The translations under genes and the position numbers were made by a program. A stretch of 47,947 nt of DNA. Origin: Terriglobia bacterium (GTDB lineage Bacteria > Acidobacteriota > Terriglobia > 20CM-2-55-15). Each line of letters starts with the position of its first letter. Position 1 is the stretch's first letter. Shown here piece after piece: positions 33,749-42,308 of the stretch. The DNA is taken from positions 1 through 47,947 of the forward strand of contig DASXLG010000353.1 in the NCBI GenBank assembly GCA_036496425.1, written 5' to 3'. The notes under the pieces were generated by a model. The model ran no database searches and had not been told where the DNA came from. It saw only the letters and a list, made by a program, of their open reading frames with translations.

Positions 33749-35597
33749 CTATGAATCTCCGGCACCACAACTCGAACGTGATCATCGTCCAGAGCTGCAG
33801 GTCCAGCGGGCGGCCTCGATCGTTCAATTCGATCAGGCGCTCGATATAGGATTTCTGGAACAGCCCGCGTCCGAGACTTTTACGGGAGAGCAAAAGGTCC
33901 CGGACGTAGAGGCTGAGCTGGCCACGAAACCACCGTCCCAAAGGGATGGCGAATCCGCGCTTCGGCCGGTAAAGAATTTCGTTCGGAAGAATGCCTTCCA
34001 TGGCTTTCTTAAAGATGTATTTGGTTGTCTTGCCCTGAAGCTTCAATTCCGGCGGAATGGTCGCGGCAAACTCCACGAACTTGTGGTCGAGCAAAGGCAC
34101 GCGCGTCTCGATCGAATGAGCCATGCTCATGCGATCGACCTTGGTCAGGATATCGTTCGGCAGGTAATTCTTGATGTCGATGTACTGCAACGTGGACAAC
34201 CAGGGCATTTTGCTGTTCTGCAGAAAGGCGCGCCACGGGCTGCGCGGGTCCTCTTTCTGAATGTGCAGCCAGGCGTCGGGCTCAAACAGCGACATCTTCT
34301 CGATTTCCCGGAACAGCGTGTTGTTGTCGAAGAACCGCTCAGCGCCGCTGAAGCCGAGATGTCTCAGGAAATTCCGCCCCTTCATGCCTTCCTGCATCGA
34401 GCGTCCGATGAATCCCGCCACCTGGCGTAGCGGGTTCGGGATCTGGTCGAGCTTCCGCTCGGCGCGCTCCTTCACGTACTTGTCGTAACCGGCGAACAAT
34501 TCGTCGCCGCCGTCGCCGGAAAGGACCACCGTGACGTGCTCGGCCGCGAGCTTCGAAACCATGTATGTGGGAATCGCTGAAGAGTCGCCAAAGGGTTCGT
34601 CGAGAAACCATGGAAGGTCCTCGATAATGCCCAACACATTCGGATCGACGACCAACTCGTGGTGATCCGTTCCGAACTGGCGCGCCACCTGCCGCGCATA
34701 ATCCAGCTCGTTGTAGTCCTGGTCCGGAAAGCCGATTGAAAAAGTCTTCACCGGTCCCGAACTGATACGCGCCATGGTGGCGACGACCGCGCTCGAATCG
34801 ATACCGCCGCTGAGAAAAGCGCCGAGCGGCACGTCCGCGATCAGCCGCATCCGGACCGATTCTTCCAGCAGGTCGCGCAGGCGTTCGACGAAATACTGCT
34901 CGCTTTTCGTGTAATCCGGATCGAATTGCACGTCCCAGTACTCGCGGACACGAATGCCGTGACGGGCGGAGGCTGTCAGGATGTGCCCGGGTTTAAGCTT
35001 ATGAACGCCGTCGATGATGCTCTCAGACGAGGGCGTCGTCATCCCGTTGAAAAGGCTGTTGACGGAACCCCAATTGAGCTTGCGCTCGACTTCGGGCAGT
35101 TGAAGCACGACCTTCAGCTCGGAACCGAATGCGAGGCGGCCGTCGACGATGGCATAGAAAAGAGGCTTGATGCCGAGCCGGTCGCGCGCCAGCAGCAGCG
35201 TCTTCTGACGCTCATCCCACACCGCAAAGGCGAACATGCCGCGCATCTTTTCGACGCACGCTTCGCCGTATTGCTCGTAAAGGTGGACGATGACCTCGGT
35301 ATCCGTGTCCGTATAGAAACGGTGGCCCTGGCCCTCAAGCTGCGCGCGAAGCGTCTTGAAGTTGTAGATTTCGCCGTTGAAGACGACCCATACGGTCCGA
35401 TCTTCGTTATGTACGGGCTGATGTCCGCCGTCGATATCGATGATGCTCAACCGCCGCATCCCGATCACGGCCTCGTCCGCCGCGTAATAGCCGGCATCGT
35501 TCGGCCCGCGGTGTACCATTGCATCGCACATCGCTTCGACTTCTTCCGGGGCCACCGGTTTTCCGGCCAGACTCAACACACCCGCAATTCCACACAT
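33636..35597 (-). CDS. asnB: asparagine synthase (glutamine-hydrolysing)-like amidotransferase, copy 1
   Basis: 653 residues. Glutaminase domain: MCGIAGVLSL with Cys2, RRLSIIDIDGGHQP, VFNGEIYNFKTL; synthase domain: AFLSGGIDSSAVVATM (PP-loop) and LSGDGGDELFAGYDKY, then YRPKRGFAIPLGRWFRG and LWTMITFELWCRRFID, where most relatives end. About 35 further residues, Arg/Ala/Glu-rich, run over the start of the glycosyltransferase gene, giving a 113-base overlap. ATG 35597 follows GAGGG. It is the first gene of the long minus-strand operon. The likely role is amidation of a sugar acid or amino-acid substituent of the glycan; canonical asparagine synthesis is the alternative. Confidence 0.92.
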   Translation of the reverse strand: MCGIAGVLSLAGKPVAPEEVEAMCDAMVHRGPNDAGYYAADEAVIGMRRLSIIDIDGGHQPVHNEDRTVWVVFNGEIYNFKTLRAQLEGQGHRFYTDTDTEVIVHLYEQYGEACVEKMRGMFAFAVWDERQKTLLLARDRLGIKPLFYAIVDGRLAFGSELKVVLQLPEVERKLNWGSVNSLFNGMTTPSSESIIDGVHKLKPGHILTASARHGIRVREYWDVQFDPDYTKSEQYFVERLRDLLEESVRMRLIADVPLGAFLSGGIDSSAVVATMARISSGPVKTFSIGFPDQDYNELDYARQVARQFGTDHHELVVDPNVLGIIEDLPWFLDEPFGDSSAIPTYMVSKLAAEHVTVVLSGDGGDELFAGYDKYVKERAERKLDQIPNPLRQVAGFIGRSMQEGMKGRNFLRHLGFSGAERFFDNNTLFREIEKMSLFEPDAWLHIQKEDPRSPWRAFLQNSKMPWLSTLQYIDIKNYLPNDILTKVDRMSMAHSIETRVPLLDHKFVEFAATIPPELKLQGKTTKYIFKKAMEGILPNEILYRPKRGFAIPLGRWFRGQLSLYVRDLLLSRKSLGRGLFQKSYIERLIELNDRGRPLDLQLWTMITFELWCRRFIDESAFCRSVSATARGNLRARVERARSNEADGTAVECA

Positions 35598-35758
35598 ATC
35601 GGTCCCTCAGTACTGCGTTCTTCGCAAGCGGGATGCCAATGTAAAAGCCGGAAATTATGGGGATTATGAGGGTTGCGCGCTCCACTAGTGGAATGCCCTT
35701 ACATTCAGAGCGAGGCAACCGGCCGCCATGGCGGCCGTCCAGGAGAGAAGTCGGGATT

Positions 35759-35932
35759 TCAGCGAACGCCGGCAACTTTCTTCGGCATTTTCGTCAACGC
35801 CTGGCAGAGCGTGCCGGAAGGCGTCACGAATGGATTTCCATAGAGAGCCCATCCATCGCGCAGTAAACCATTCACCTGATCATTCAGTTCCGCAGCCTTT
35901 TCCGCAGCACACAATTTGTATTCGATGGACAT
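35759..35932 (-). CDS. small DUF1737-like protein
   Basis: 57 residues with the pattern of DUF1737 proteins: YKLCAAEKAAELNDQVNGLL, then DGWALYGNPFV and LCQALTK. These are short cytoplasmic alpha/beta proteins of unknown function. ATG 35932 is preceded by GGAGATAA; longer frames upstream run into the repeat at 35957 and have no ribosome site. It lies 161 bases upstream of asnB copy 1 on the same strand and could be either the head of that operon or independent. Confidence 0.72.
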   Translation of the reverse strand: MSIEYKLCAAEKAAELNDQVNGLLRDGWALYGNPFVTPSGTLCQALTKMPKKVAGVR

Positions 35933-35956
35933 ATTTATCTCCGTATTAATGAATTG

Positions 35957-35987
35957 TAGCCGCAGATTGCGCAGATGACACAGATGG
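35957..35987. repeat. single copy of the TAGCCGCAGAT dispersed repeat
   Basis: TAGCCGCAGATTGCGCAGAT plus 11 more bases is a diverged single arm of the element that forms inverted repeats at 25051-25123 and 46681-46773. The rest of the 206-base gap between the small gene and the kinase start shows no other feature. Confidence 0.55.
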
Positions 35988-36138
35988 TTCAACGGGAGCA
36001 CTCCACATACCCCCGCCTGGAACGCGGTGTTGACGGGAAGATTGACGTGCCGTTATTCTCTTTAAGCCTCAGGATTAGGCTCACGGCCGACACAATTTAC
36101 TCCGAATCAATATAGGCTCCGGCGAACGGGAGGTCTTT

Positions 36139-38058
36139 CTGCCCTACTGGCGAGCAGTTTTCGAAGAGTTCCTGGATGCCATCCTCGTTGCGAACAACAA
36201 TGCCGAGTACATCGATGCGAACAGGGCTGCGTGTGAACTCCTGGGTTACAGCCGTGAGGAACTGCTGAAGCTGCGGGTTCCCGATATCGTTACATTCGCG
36301 GATCAATCGGAGTTCGACCGGCAGTGGCGGGATTTTCTGACTTCGAACTCGTTCGAAGGAGAACCCACACTGCGCCGGAAAGATGGAACTCTTCGTGTGG
36401 TGGACTATCGGGCTGTGGCGCACATTCAGCCCGGCACTCACGTATCCGTGATCCGTGATGTTACGGACCGCCGGCACATGGGGGAGCAGATCCGCCAGAG
36501 CGAAAAGCGTCTGCAGCTCGCGATGCAGGCAGGCAGGCTCGGTTCATGGGACTGGGATTCCGGACGAAATACACTGGAGGCGTCCGCTGAATGCAAGGCG
36601 ATCTTCGGTCTCGCACCCGGCCAGGATTTTTCCTTTGAGATCGCTTTGAACCTGATTCATCCGGAGGACCGCGAGCGCGTGACCCACCTGCTGCAGGACA
36701 CGATCGGGAACGACAGTGCCTATGAAGCCGAATTCCGTGTTGTCTGGCCGGACGAAAGCGTTCACTGGGTGCGTTCGCACGGCCGCGCCATCTACAGCAC
36801 GGATGAAAATACCGTACGGGTTGTCGGAGTCAGTCTCGATATCACGGAGCGCAAACAGCGCGATGAAGAACGCGATCGCCTTCTGGTCCGTGAACGGGAG
36901 GCGCGGCGGGAGGCGGAGTCGGCGAATCGCGCGAAGGATCAATTCCTGGCGATGGTGTCGCACGAGTTGCGGACGCCGCTGAGCACGATTCTCGGCTGGA
37001 CTCAGATCATCAAGGCGAAAAGGGTTGATGCGGAGACTGCTGCAAGAGCGATTCCAGTCATCGAACGGAACGCGCAGCTTCAGACTCGGATGATCGAAGA
37101 CCTGCTGGATTTTTCACGCATCGTAGCGGGCAGTCTGCGGCTAAGGGTAGAACACGTGAGCCTGAGCGAACTGATTCAGAACGTCGTCGATTCCGTCGGG
37201 CCGCCCGCGGAAGCGAAGGGCGTGACGATCGAGGCCGATGTGCAACCGCCCGCCCTTCGTGTCGAAGGCGACTCGATGCGGCTGCAGCAGGTTCTCCACA
37301 ATCTGGTTTTCAATGCGCTCAAGTTCACACCACAAGGCGGACGGATTTCCATTTCGGCTGGAACCGACGGGAACACCGCAACCATCCGGGTCACGGATAC
37401 CGGCTCCGGAATTGCAGCCGAGTTTCTCCCGCACATCTTCGAAAGCTTCCGGCAGGCCGAGACTAGGCCGGCGCGCAGGCAAGGCGGTCTCGGCTTGGGA
37501 CTGGCGATTGTGAAACACCTTGTCGAGCTGCATGGCGGTCACATTGAAGCATCGAGTGCGGGATTGAATCGCGGATCGACGTTCAACGTGAACATCCCCG
37601 TTTCGAATCGAGTGCGGCAGGCCTTCCAGGAGGGGCTGAGCGATGCAATGGAAGGAGACCAGTCGAAAGACGCTTTGAAGGGCCTCAGGATTCTTGTCGT
37701 CGAAGATGAAGCCGTCATCCTCAGGATGCTCAAGGCCTTCCTGGAACGGCAGGGCGCGGAGGTCCGCCCGTCTGCCAATGCCGGCGAAGCGATCAAGGAA
37801 CTCGAGGAGTGGATACCGGACGTGCTTCTATCCGACATCGGAATGCCCGATGAAGACGGCCTCGAACTCATCTCGCGCGTGCGCGTCATGGACTCGGAAT
37901 CCGTGCGTAATGTCCTGGCGATCGCGCTCACAGGACGGACAAGGGAAGACGACCGCCTCAAGGCCCTGGCCGCCGGCTATCAGATGTTCGTGCCGAAGTC
38001 CGTCAAGCCGGCGGATCTGGTCGAGACCATTGCCACGCTGGTAAAAAACCGCGGCTAG
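36139..38058 (+). CDS. PAS-PAS hybrid histidine kinase with C-terminal receiver
   Basis: 639 residues if started at CTG 36139. PAS 1 (about 5-110; AILVANNNAEYIDANRAACE), PAS 2 (about 117-245; MQAGRLGSWDWDSG ending GVSLDITERKQ), dimerisation helix with His275 in MVSHELRTPLSTI, ATPase domain (about 385-495; LHNLVFNALKFTP, VTDTGSGIAAEF, GGLGLGLAIVK) and a receiver (about 515-635; LVVEDEAVILRML, phosphoacceptor Asp566 in LLSDIGMP, FVPKSVKP). The reading frame contains PAS 1 in full but no ATG, GTG or TTG before it; GGGAGGT at 36128-36134 stands four bases before CTG. The first standard start (GTG about 36394) would delete PAS 1. It is monocistronic and cytoplasmic, with intramolecular phosphotransfer likely. 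Confidence 0.88.
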   Translation: MPYWRAVFEEFLDAILVANNNAEYIDANRAACELLGYSREELLKLRVPDIVTFADQSEFDRQWRDFLTSNSFEGEPTLRRKDGTLRVVDYRAVAHIQPGTHVSVIRDVTDRRHMGEQIRQSEKRLQLAMQAGRLGSWDWDSGRNTLEASAECKAIFGLAPGQDFSFEIALNLIHPEDRERVTHLLQDTIGNDSAYEAEFRVVWPDESVHWVRSHGRAIYSTDENTVRVVGVSLDITERKQRDEERDRLLVREREARREAESANRAKDQFLAMVSHELRTPLSTILGWTQIIKAKRVDAETAARAIPVIERNAQLQTRMIEDLLDFSRIVAGSLRLRVEHVSLSELIQNVVDSVGPPAEAKGVTIEADVQPPALRVEGDSMRLQQVLHNLVFNALKFTPQGGRISISAGTDGNTATIRVTDTGSGIAAEFLPHIFESFRQAETRPARRQGGLGLGLAIVKHLVELHGGHIEASSAGLNRGSTFNVNIPVSNRVRQAFQEGLSDAMEGDQSKDALKGLRILVVEDEAVILRMLKAFLERQGAEVRPSANAGEAIKELEEWIPDVLLSDIGMPDEDGLELISRVRVMDSESVRNVLAIALTGRTREDDRLKALAAGYQMFVPKSVKPADLVETIATLVKNRG

Positions 38059-38159
38059 CAACCGTTATTTCCGTGCGTCCTCGAGCACGGCCATGTACTT
38101 CCGGATATAACCTAACAAACCTCACTTACACGAAATCCCGGACGCCGCCGACACCAAGC

Positions 38160-38440
38160 GGTAAGCCATGGAGTTTTTTCTTCTCTGCTTTACCTCCCGC
38201 GGTAAGCCAGATACTTTTTTCTTCTCTGCCTTACTTCCCGCGGTAAGCCAGAGACTTTTTTCTTCTCTGCCTTACCTCCCGTGGTAAGCCAGATACTTTT
38301 TTCTTCTCTGCCTTACCTCCCGCGGTAAGCCAGATACTTTTTTCTTCTCTGCCTTACTTCCCGCGGTAAGCCAGATACTTTTTTCTTCTCTGCCTTACCT
38401 CCCGCGGTAAGCCAAAGACCTTTTTTTTCTCTCCTTTACC
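38160..38440. repeat. 41-bp tandem repeat (minisatellite), six copies plus a partial
   Basis: The unit GGTAAGCCAGATACTTTTTT followed by CTTCTCTGCCTTACCTCCCGC repeats head to tail at 38160, 38201, 38242, 38283, 38324, 38365 and partially at 38406, with only a few substitutions and an exact 41-base period. Each junction forms a small stem (CTTACC, TCCCGC, GGTAAG) and each unit has a pyrimidine run. No unique spacers are present, so it is not a CRISPR array. A 60-codon frame across it on the minus strand is repeat-derived. The short interval 38059-38159 before it holds no gene. Confidence 0.92.
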
Positions 38441-38577
38441 GGGGGCCAGCTGTCCGGTCCCGACCGCCGAGAACGAATTATTCGCCTTACTGTTCAATGA
38501 GATACGGACCCTGCGCGGACTCATCATCCGATGCAAAAGGGGATGGCGGGTGCCACTTCGAGGGTTGAAGGGCCGTG

Positions 38578-38772
38578 TTACGAGCGAATCGCTTGTGGCG
38601 GTTGCGGGGGGGGGCGAGCGACGCCGACACCGAGTTGATCGATGCGAACGGTGAAGTAGTGTTGGTCGTAGCGGTGCGGCACGACGACCTGGGGAACTCC
38701 GGCTAGCGCGGCCGTGGTCGTCGTGCCCGCACCGCCATGGTGGACAACCCCGGCAGCGCGAGGGAATAGTGC
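38578..38772 (-). pseudogene. fragment of an MGT/UGT-type glycosyltransferase
   Basis: The minus strand encodes ALFPRAAGVVHHGGAGTTTA, then LAGVPQVVVPHRYDQHYFT and DQLGVGVARPPP, the sugar-nucleotide-binding signature of macrolide/UDP-type glycosyltransferases (GT1). The frame is bounded by TAG at 38773 and TAA at 38578, and the preceding parts of a roughly 400-residue enzyme cannot be found. A run of nine G (+ strand) lies where the reading frame leaves the family pattern, and shifting there opens a longer tail, consistent with a frameshift. It is non-functional as it stands. Confidence 0.72.
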
Positions 38773-39309
38773 CTAAGGCATCCAGGGAATGAACGAAGTG
38801 GGCGACGATGCCGTTTGCCTGCTTTCTCCAGTCGATCTTCCGTTTTTCCTCCTGCTCATGAATGACGAGCGTGCGGTCCGCCGTCGCAACGGGTTGTGCT
38901 TTCGGTTCCCGCTACTTGCGATCAGAAGAATTGAAAACGAATCTCAGTGCCTGGTAAACCGCGTTGCCGTAGAAGTGCTTTCCGCCCTGACAAGCGCCGA
39001 AAGGGATAGCCCGACGAAAACGCCTAAGGGTTTAGGCATCTTTGCCGCTGTATGGCTAAACGCTGGGCGACAAGGCAGGATCTATTTCTCTGCAACCGAG
39101 CTTGGGATGGCGCCGGATCAACGGTGATAAGGGGATATATCGACAGCTAATTCCAATTACTAAACGCTGCGGCATTCGGGCAGCTATTTCTTTCTGGGCA
39201 CTGCGTCGCGAAGTAGCACTCCTACGACAACGCGGTTATACGGCCACTTAATCTTTTAAGGAACATTTCTGCTCAAACGGTGTCATATGGGAGAACTGGC
39301 CGACGGAGC
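38773..39309. other. non-coding or decayed stretch
   Basis: In this 537-base stretch I see no convincing gene. A plus-strand frame at 38789-39127 gives a 112-residue product without recognisable family features, and the minus strand, where the rest of the glycosyltransferase should be, is interrupted in all frames. It is best read as decayed sequence upstream of the fragment and the leader of the next gene. Confidence 0.5.
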
Positions 39310-40140
39310 ATGAGGATGAAGGCACTGTCATTTTGGGCTCTGGTATTCGCCGTTTTGTACGCGGCACCTTTGAAGTCACAGTCCCCCGAGTTTGAGGCGG
39401 CAACCATTAAGCCGGCAAGACTCGTAAATATTGGCGTTAAAAGCGCCTGCCATGGTATCGACTCTAAATTTGCTCCAAGGGACCTAGCCGCAACAGTGCC
39501 CCTGGGGCGATGCGTCATTTCGTCCGGCCGTCTCAGCCACATGATTGGAGTCGCATACAACGTAACGATGGACGTCCTTCAAGGAGGTCCGGATTGGGTC
39601 AAAGACGGACAAGACCGGTTCGACCTTGAGGCAAAGGCCGAGAACCCGGAGACTGCCAGAGAAGCCGACCTGCTGTCGATGCTTCAAAACCTTCTTGTGG
39701 ACCGATTCAAACTGAAATTCCACTGGGAGACGCGAGAAATTGATGGATTTCAATTGGTGGTCACGCCGGTTGGCCCGAAATTTAACGAAGCGAAACCCGA
39801 TGAGGAGGAGAAGCTTTCGGATGGCTTTCTCGCCCTCGCCTATGAAAACAGCCTGATCTTTAACGGGGGAAAGGACAACAACGTTGCCCAGTTGCCCGTG
39901 ACATCATCTTTCCAAAAAGTTTCGATGACCCGATTCGCACAGCTCCTTCTACCTGCTGCGGGCCGTCACGTTGAGGATCGAACAAACCTGAAAGGCTTTT
40001 ACGATTTCACGATTGTTGCGCAACCCGGAGATGCCATCTCAGGTCCGCTTGAGAAACAGCTAGGCCTCAAACTCGAACGACGAAAGGTCGCCATTAAATT
40101 TTTTATCGTCGATTCCGCCGAAAAACCTGCTGCCGATTAA
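39310..40140 (+). CDS. TIGR03435-family secreted protein
   Basis: 276 residues with a signal peptide (MRMKALSFWALVFAVLYAAP). The mature part follows the TIGR03435 pattern: PEFEAATIKPAR near the start, CVISSGRLSHMIGVAYNV, GGPDWVKDGQDRFDLEAKAE, LLSMLQNLLVDRFKLKFHWE, GFQLVVTPVGPKF, SMTRFAQLL, DRTNLKGFYDFTI and a C-terminal LGLKLERRK. The family is greatly expanded in Solibacter and related Acidobacteriota, often near regulators or peptidases, and its function is unknown. ATG 39310 is preceded by CGGAG; ATG 39316 is an alternative, and the frame start at 39280 lacks a signal-like beginning. It stands alone between decayed genes. Confidence 0.88.
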   Translation: MRMKALSFWALVFAVLYAAPLKSQSPEFEAATIKPARLVNIGVKSACHGIDSKFAPRDLAATVPLGRCVISSGRLSHMIGVAYNVTMDVLQGGPDWVKDGQDRFDLEAKAENPETAREADLLSMLQNLLVDRFKLKFHWETREIDGFQLVVTPVGPKFNEAKPDEEEKLSDGFLALAYENSLIFNGGKDNNVAQLPVTSSFQKVSMTRFAQLLLPAAGRHVEDRTNLKGFYDFTIVAQPGDAISGPLEKQLGLKLERRKVAIKFFIVDSAEKPAAD

Positions 40141-40414
40141 GGAAGAATCGTTTAATCGACAACGAGACCAGCCACTTCGGCGATAGCGATTTCTCGGGAG
40201 CTACCATAGGTCTGGCGACTAGACCCTCATTTAACACACGTGATTTACCGAGAATTAACGGTCCACGAAGTCGGCATCCCATACAAGTGCCGAAACGACG
40301 AAATTTCGGATCCCGAAAGTTGCCGAGCGTTTACCCATTCCTGGCGATAACAGCCCTTCCCACAAGCAATCGGCAGATAGGTCCTCATTAACGCCGCAGT
40401 GTTTAGGAACTCAC

Positions 40415-40558
40415 ATGGATATTCCCGGCTTCCGGTTACATCCGCTCAAGGGCGGATTGAAAGGTTTGTGGGCGGTAACAGTTCGCGCAAACTGGCGAGT
40501 GACGTTCCGGTTTGCCGATCCCGACGCATTCGATGTTGATTACGCGGACTATCATTAA
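40415..40558 (+). pseudogene. higB: 5'-truncated HigB/RelE-like toxin remnant
   Basis: The 47 residues read DIPGFRLHPLKGGLKGLWAV, then NWRVTFRFADPDAFDVDYAD and YH, which is the C-terminal half of HigB-type mRNA-cleaving toxins (about 92 residues). The N-terminal half is missing. The frames just upstream hold only faint, shifted traces, for example LINAA resembling the usual LNAA before the preserved part. The HigA-like gene follows after 15 bases, as in higBA modules. Without the N-terminal helices the toxin is probably inactive. Confidence 0.75.
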
Positions 40559-40573
40559 GAAGGAGATTGAACA

Positions 40574-40850
40574 ATGCCGATGAAAACTCCACCACCCGGG
40601 AGGCTTTGTTCTGCGTCAGTGCATTGAGCCTTTGGGCTTGAGCATTACGGACGCGACTGCGCTCGGCGTAACCCGCACGACATTGTCGGAACTGGTAAAC
40701 GGAAAACGGGGCGTTTCCACGGAAATGGCCGTGAGATTGTCGAAAGTCTTCGGCGGCAGCGCCCAAAGCTGGCTTGTCCAACAGGCCCAGTATAATCTCG
40801 CCCACGTTCGCACTGATCGCATGAAGTTGAAACGGCTTGAAGTGGTCTAG
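40574..40850 (+). pseudogene. higA: frameshifted HigA-like antitoxin
   Basis: ATG 40574 with ribosome site AAGGAGA begins MPMKTPP as HigA proteins do, but this frame stops at a TGA after about 17 codons. Another frame continues HHPGGFVLRQCIEPLGLSI, then TDATALGVTRTTLSELVNG and MAVRLSKVFGGSAQSWLVQQ to a stop at 40850, the full XRE-type helix-turn-helix antitoxin. One indel near the AAAACTCC stretch explains it. A restart at TTG 40632 could make a shortened protein that retains the helix-turn-helix. It is paired with the truncated HigB remnant. Confidence 0.75.
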
Positions 40851-40914
40851 GAACGGGAAAAAGCACTGCGACCTGGCACGATCTGACAACCCGTATCGGC
40901 CGACCCCGTTGCTC

Positions 40915-40941
40915 CCGTCGTTTCCAAAACGGCAACGACGG
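40915..40941. terminator. 8-bp hairpin between convergent higA and GT-C genes
   Basis: CCGTCGTT, 11-base loop, AACGACGG in the 159-base gap between convergent genes. There is no T run, so assignment as a terminator is tentative. Confidence 0.35.
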
Positions 40942-41009
40942 CGGTCTCCGAATTACGGAATCTCTTCGCTTATCCTTCATACATCTGACTCGGCCAGATT
41001 GAACCTCGC

Positions 41010-42308
41010 TTACCAAGGGCCAATATAAGTGCCCGATTTGGGGTCCCAGCGTAAGCTCACGCAATCTAAACAGGTCTCGGTGGTGCTGTGAACTTCGATC
41101 AGGGCCGGCGTCCAACCCGGCGCGAGTGGAGCCACGTCTCGGGCCAGCATAGTTTCAGTATAGGGAAAATCGTACACCATGACCGGGGTCGGTGCGTGAC
41201 TGCGCAGAAGGCGTAGCAGTTCGGTGGTCGGCTTGGCCCGCCCTTCGAATTGAGCGTCCTTTCGTATCCAAAGATATCCGACATTAAATGACAGAAAAGC
41301 GGCGACAAACGTCTGCTGCAGGCGTACGCTGCGAAGGTTATAAATCAAGAACGCTGTACCGGCATCCAGCACCATCGATATCAGGTAAACGTGCCGGCTC
41401 GGCAAGGCGCCTTGATAGGTGAGAAAAAGGTAAGGTGCCATCGCGGCCCCCAGCCATGGGAGGTACGGCAGTGCGCGCCGCCAGTCGGGCCAGCGGCCGG
41501 TATCAATCCTGAAGGCCACAAGAAGGGAATAGAACCATGGCCATAATAAGCGGTTGAGCGTTTTGACGAAAACCAAAGCTGCGTGCGGGCCCGCGTCGTA
41601 AATACCACCCTGGATATAACTGTTCTTCGACCACGTCCAAAGAAATACCCCACCGAACACGGCCGTCGGAATGAGGAAGAGAAAATAGCGTTTCGGAAAC
41701 AGTGGCTTACCGCGCTGCCATTGGATCAACGGCAGCAGAACCAGCAGGATCACGCCGGATTCTTTCGAAAACAGCCCGAATCCAAACATCAGTGCGCTGA
41801 GGATGTAGCGATCCTTCAGCCACAGCAGAATTGCACTCAGCAAACAAAAAGCAACCAACGGTTCTCCCATGGCCGCCAGCCACAGAATTGCCTCCTGCGG
41901 TGCCTGAACGACGGCGAACAGAACGGCCGCCAGATAAGCAATCCGGATGTTTCCCCATAGCCTGGAAATCAGGGTCCGGAGCAGCAGACAGTTGATGAAG
42001 TGAAGAAAAATCGAAAACACATAAAACACTTCAGGGCGGTATCCGGCAATGTCTTTTAAAGCTGCGAACACGAGGAAACTCGTCATGCGGAAGTTATTCG
42101 GCGGAATCGTAAACAGAAACCAGAAGTTCGTTTTCAGCCGTGCTGCCCAGTCCAGATACGCGTAATCGTCCGCGATAAAGCCGTTATTCAATACCGGAAA
42201 GTAGACCGCGGCACAGATGCCTGCCAACAGCAGAATCTGCAGGAGATTTGAAATGGATTTCGTTCCGCTGGATTGTTCATTCGATATGGGAGCAGTGGTT
42301 TGGAACAT
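41010..42308 (-). CDS. multi-span GT-C-type glycosyltransferase-like membrane protein
   Basis: 432 residues with about ten hydrophobic spans. After the first span (LLQILLLAGICAAVYFPVL) comes the loop NNGFIADDYAYLDWAARL, whose paired Asp residues match the catalytic loop of GT-C enzymes (GT39/PMT and related) that use polyprenyl-phosphate sugars outside the membrane. Further spans include YLAAVLFAVVQAPQEAILWL and ILSALMFGFGLFSKESGVIL, the SKES motif being typical of these proteins. The C-terminal about 70 residues are probably periplasmic. Its ATG directly abuts the TAA of the methyltransferase gene upstream, so the two are co-translated. The acceptor is unknown. Confidence 0.8.
   Translation of the reverse strand: MFQTTAPISNEQSSGTKSISNLLQILLLAGICAAVYFPVLNNGFIADDYAYLDWAARLKTNFWFLFTIPPNNFRMTSFLVFAALKDIAGYRPEVFYVFSIFLHFINCLLLRTLISRLWGNIRIAYLAAVLFAVVQAPQEAILWLAAMGEPLVAFCLLSAILLWLKDRYILSALMFGFGLFSKESGVILLVLLPLIQWQRGKPLFPKRYFLFLIPTAVFGGVFLWTWSKNSYIQGGIYDAGPHAALVFVKTLNRLLWPWFYSLLVAFRIDTGRWPDWRRALPYLPWLGAAMAPYLFLTYQGALPSRHVYLISMVLDAGTAFLIYNLRSVRLQQTFVAAFLSFNVGYLWIRKDAQFEGRAKPTTELLRLLRSHAPTPVMVYDFPYTETMLARDVAPLAPGWTPALIEVHSTTETCLDCVSLRWDPKSGTYIGPW

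Noticed and set aside
38062-38130. Minus-strand GLLGYIRKYMAVLEDARK followed by a stop, resembling a protein C-terminus
   Set aside because: Only about 18 codons between stops and no family match I can name; it may be a fossil but cannot be supported.
38160-38440. CRISPR array
   Set aside because: Units are contiguous 41-bp tandem copies with no unique spacers, and there are no cas genes nearby.
38789-39127. 112-residue plus-strand frame
   Set aside because: No ribosome site, no family features, and it lies in a region that looks decayed.
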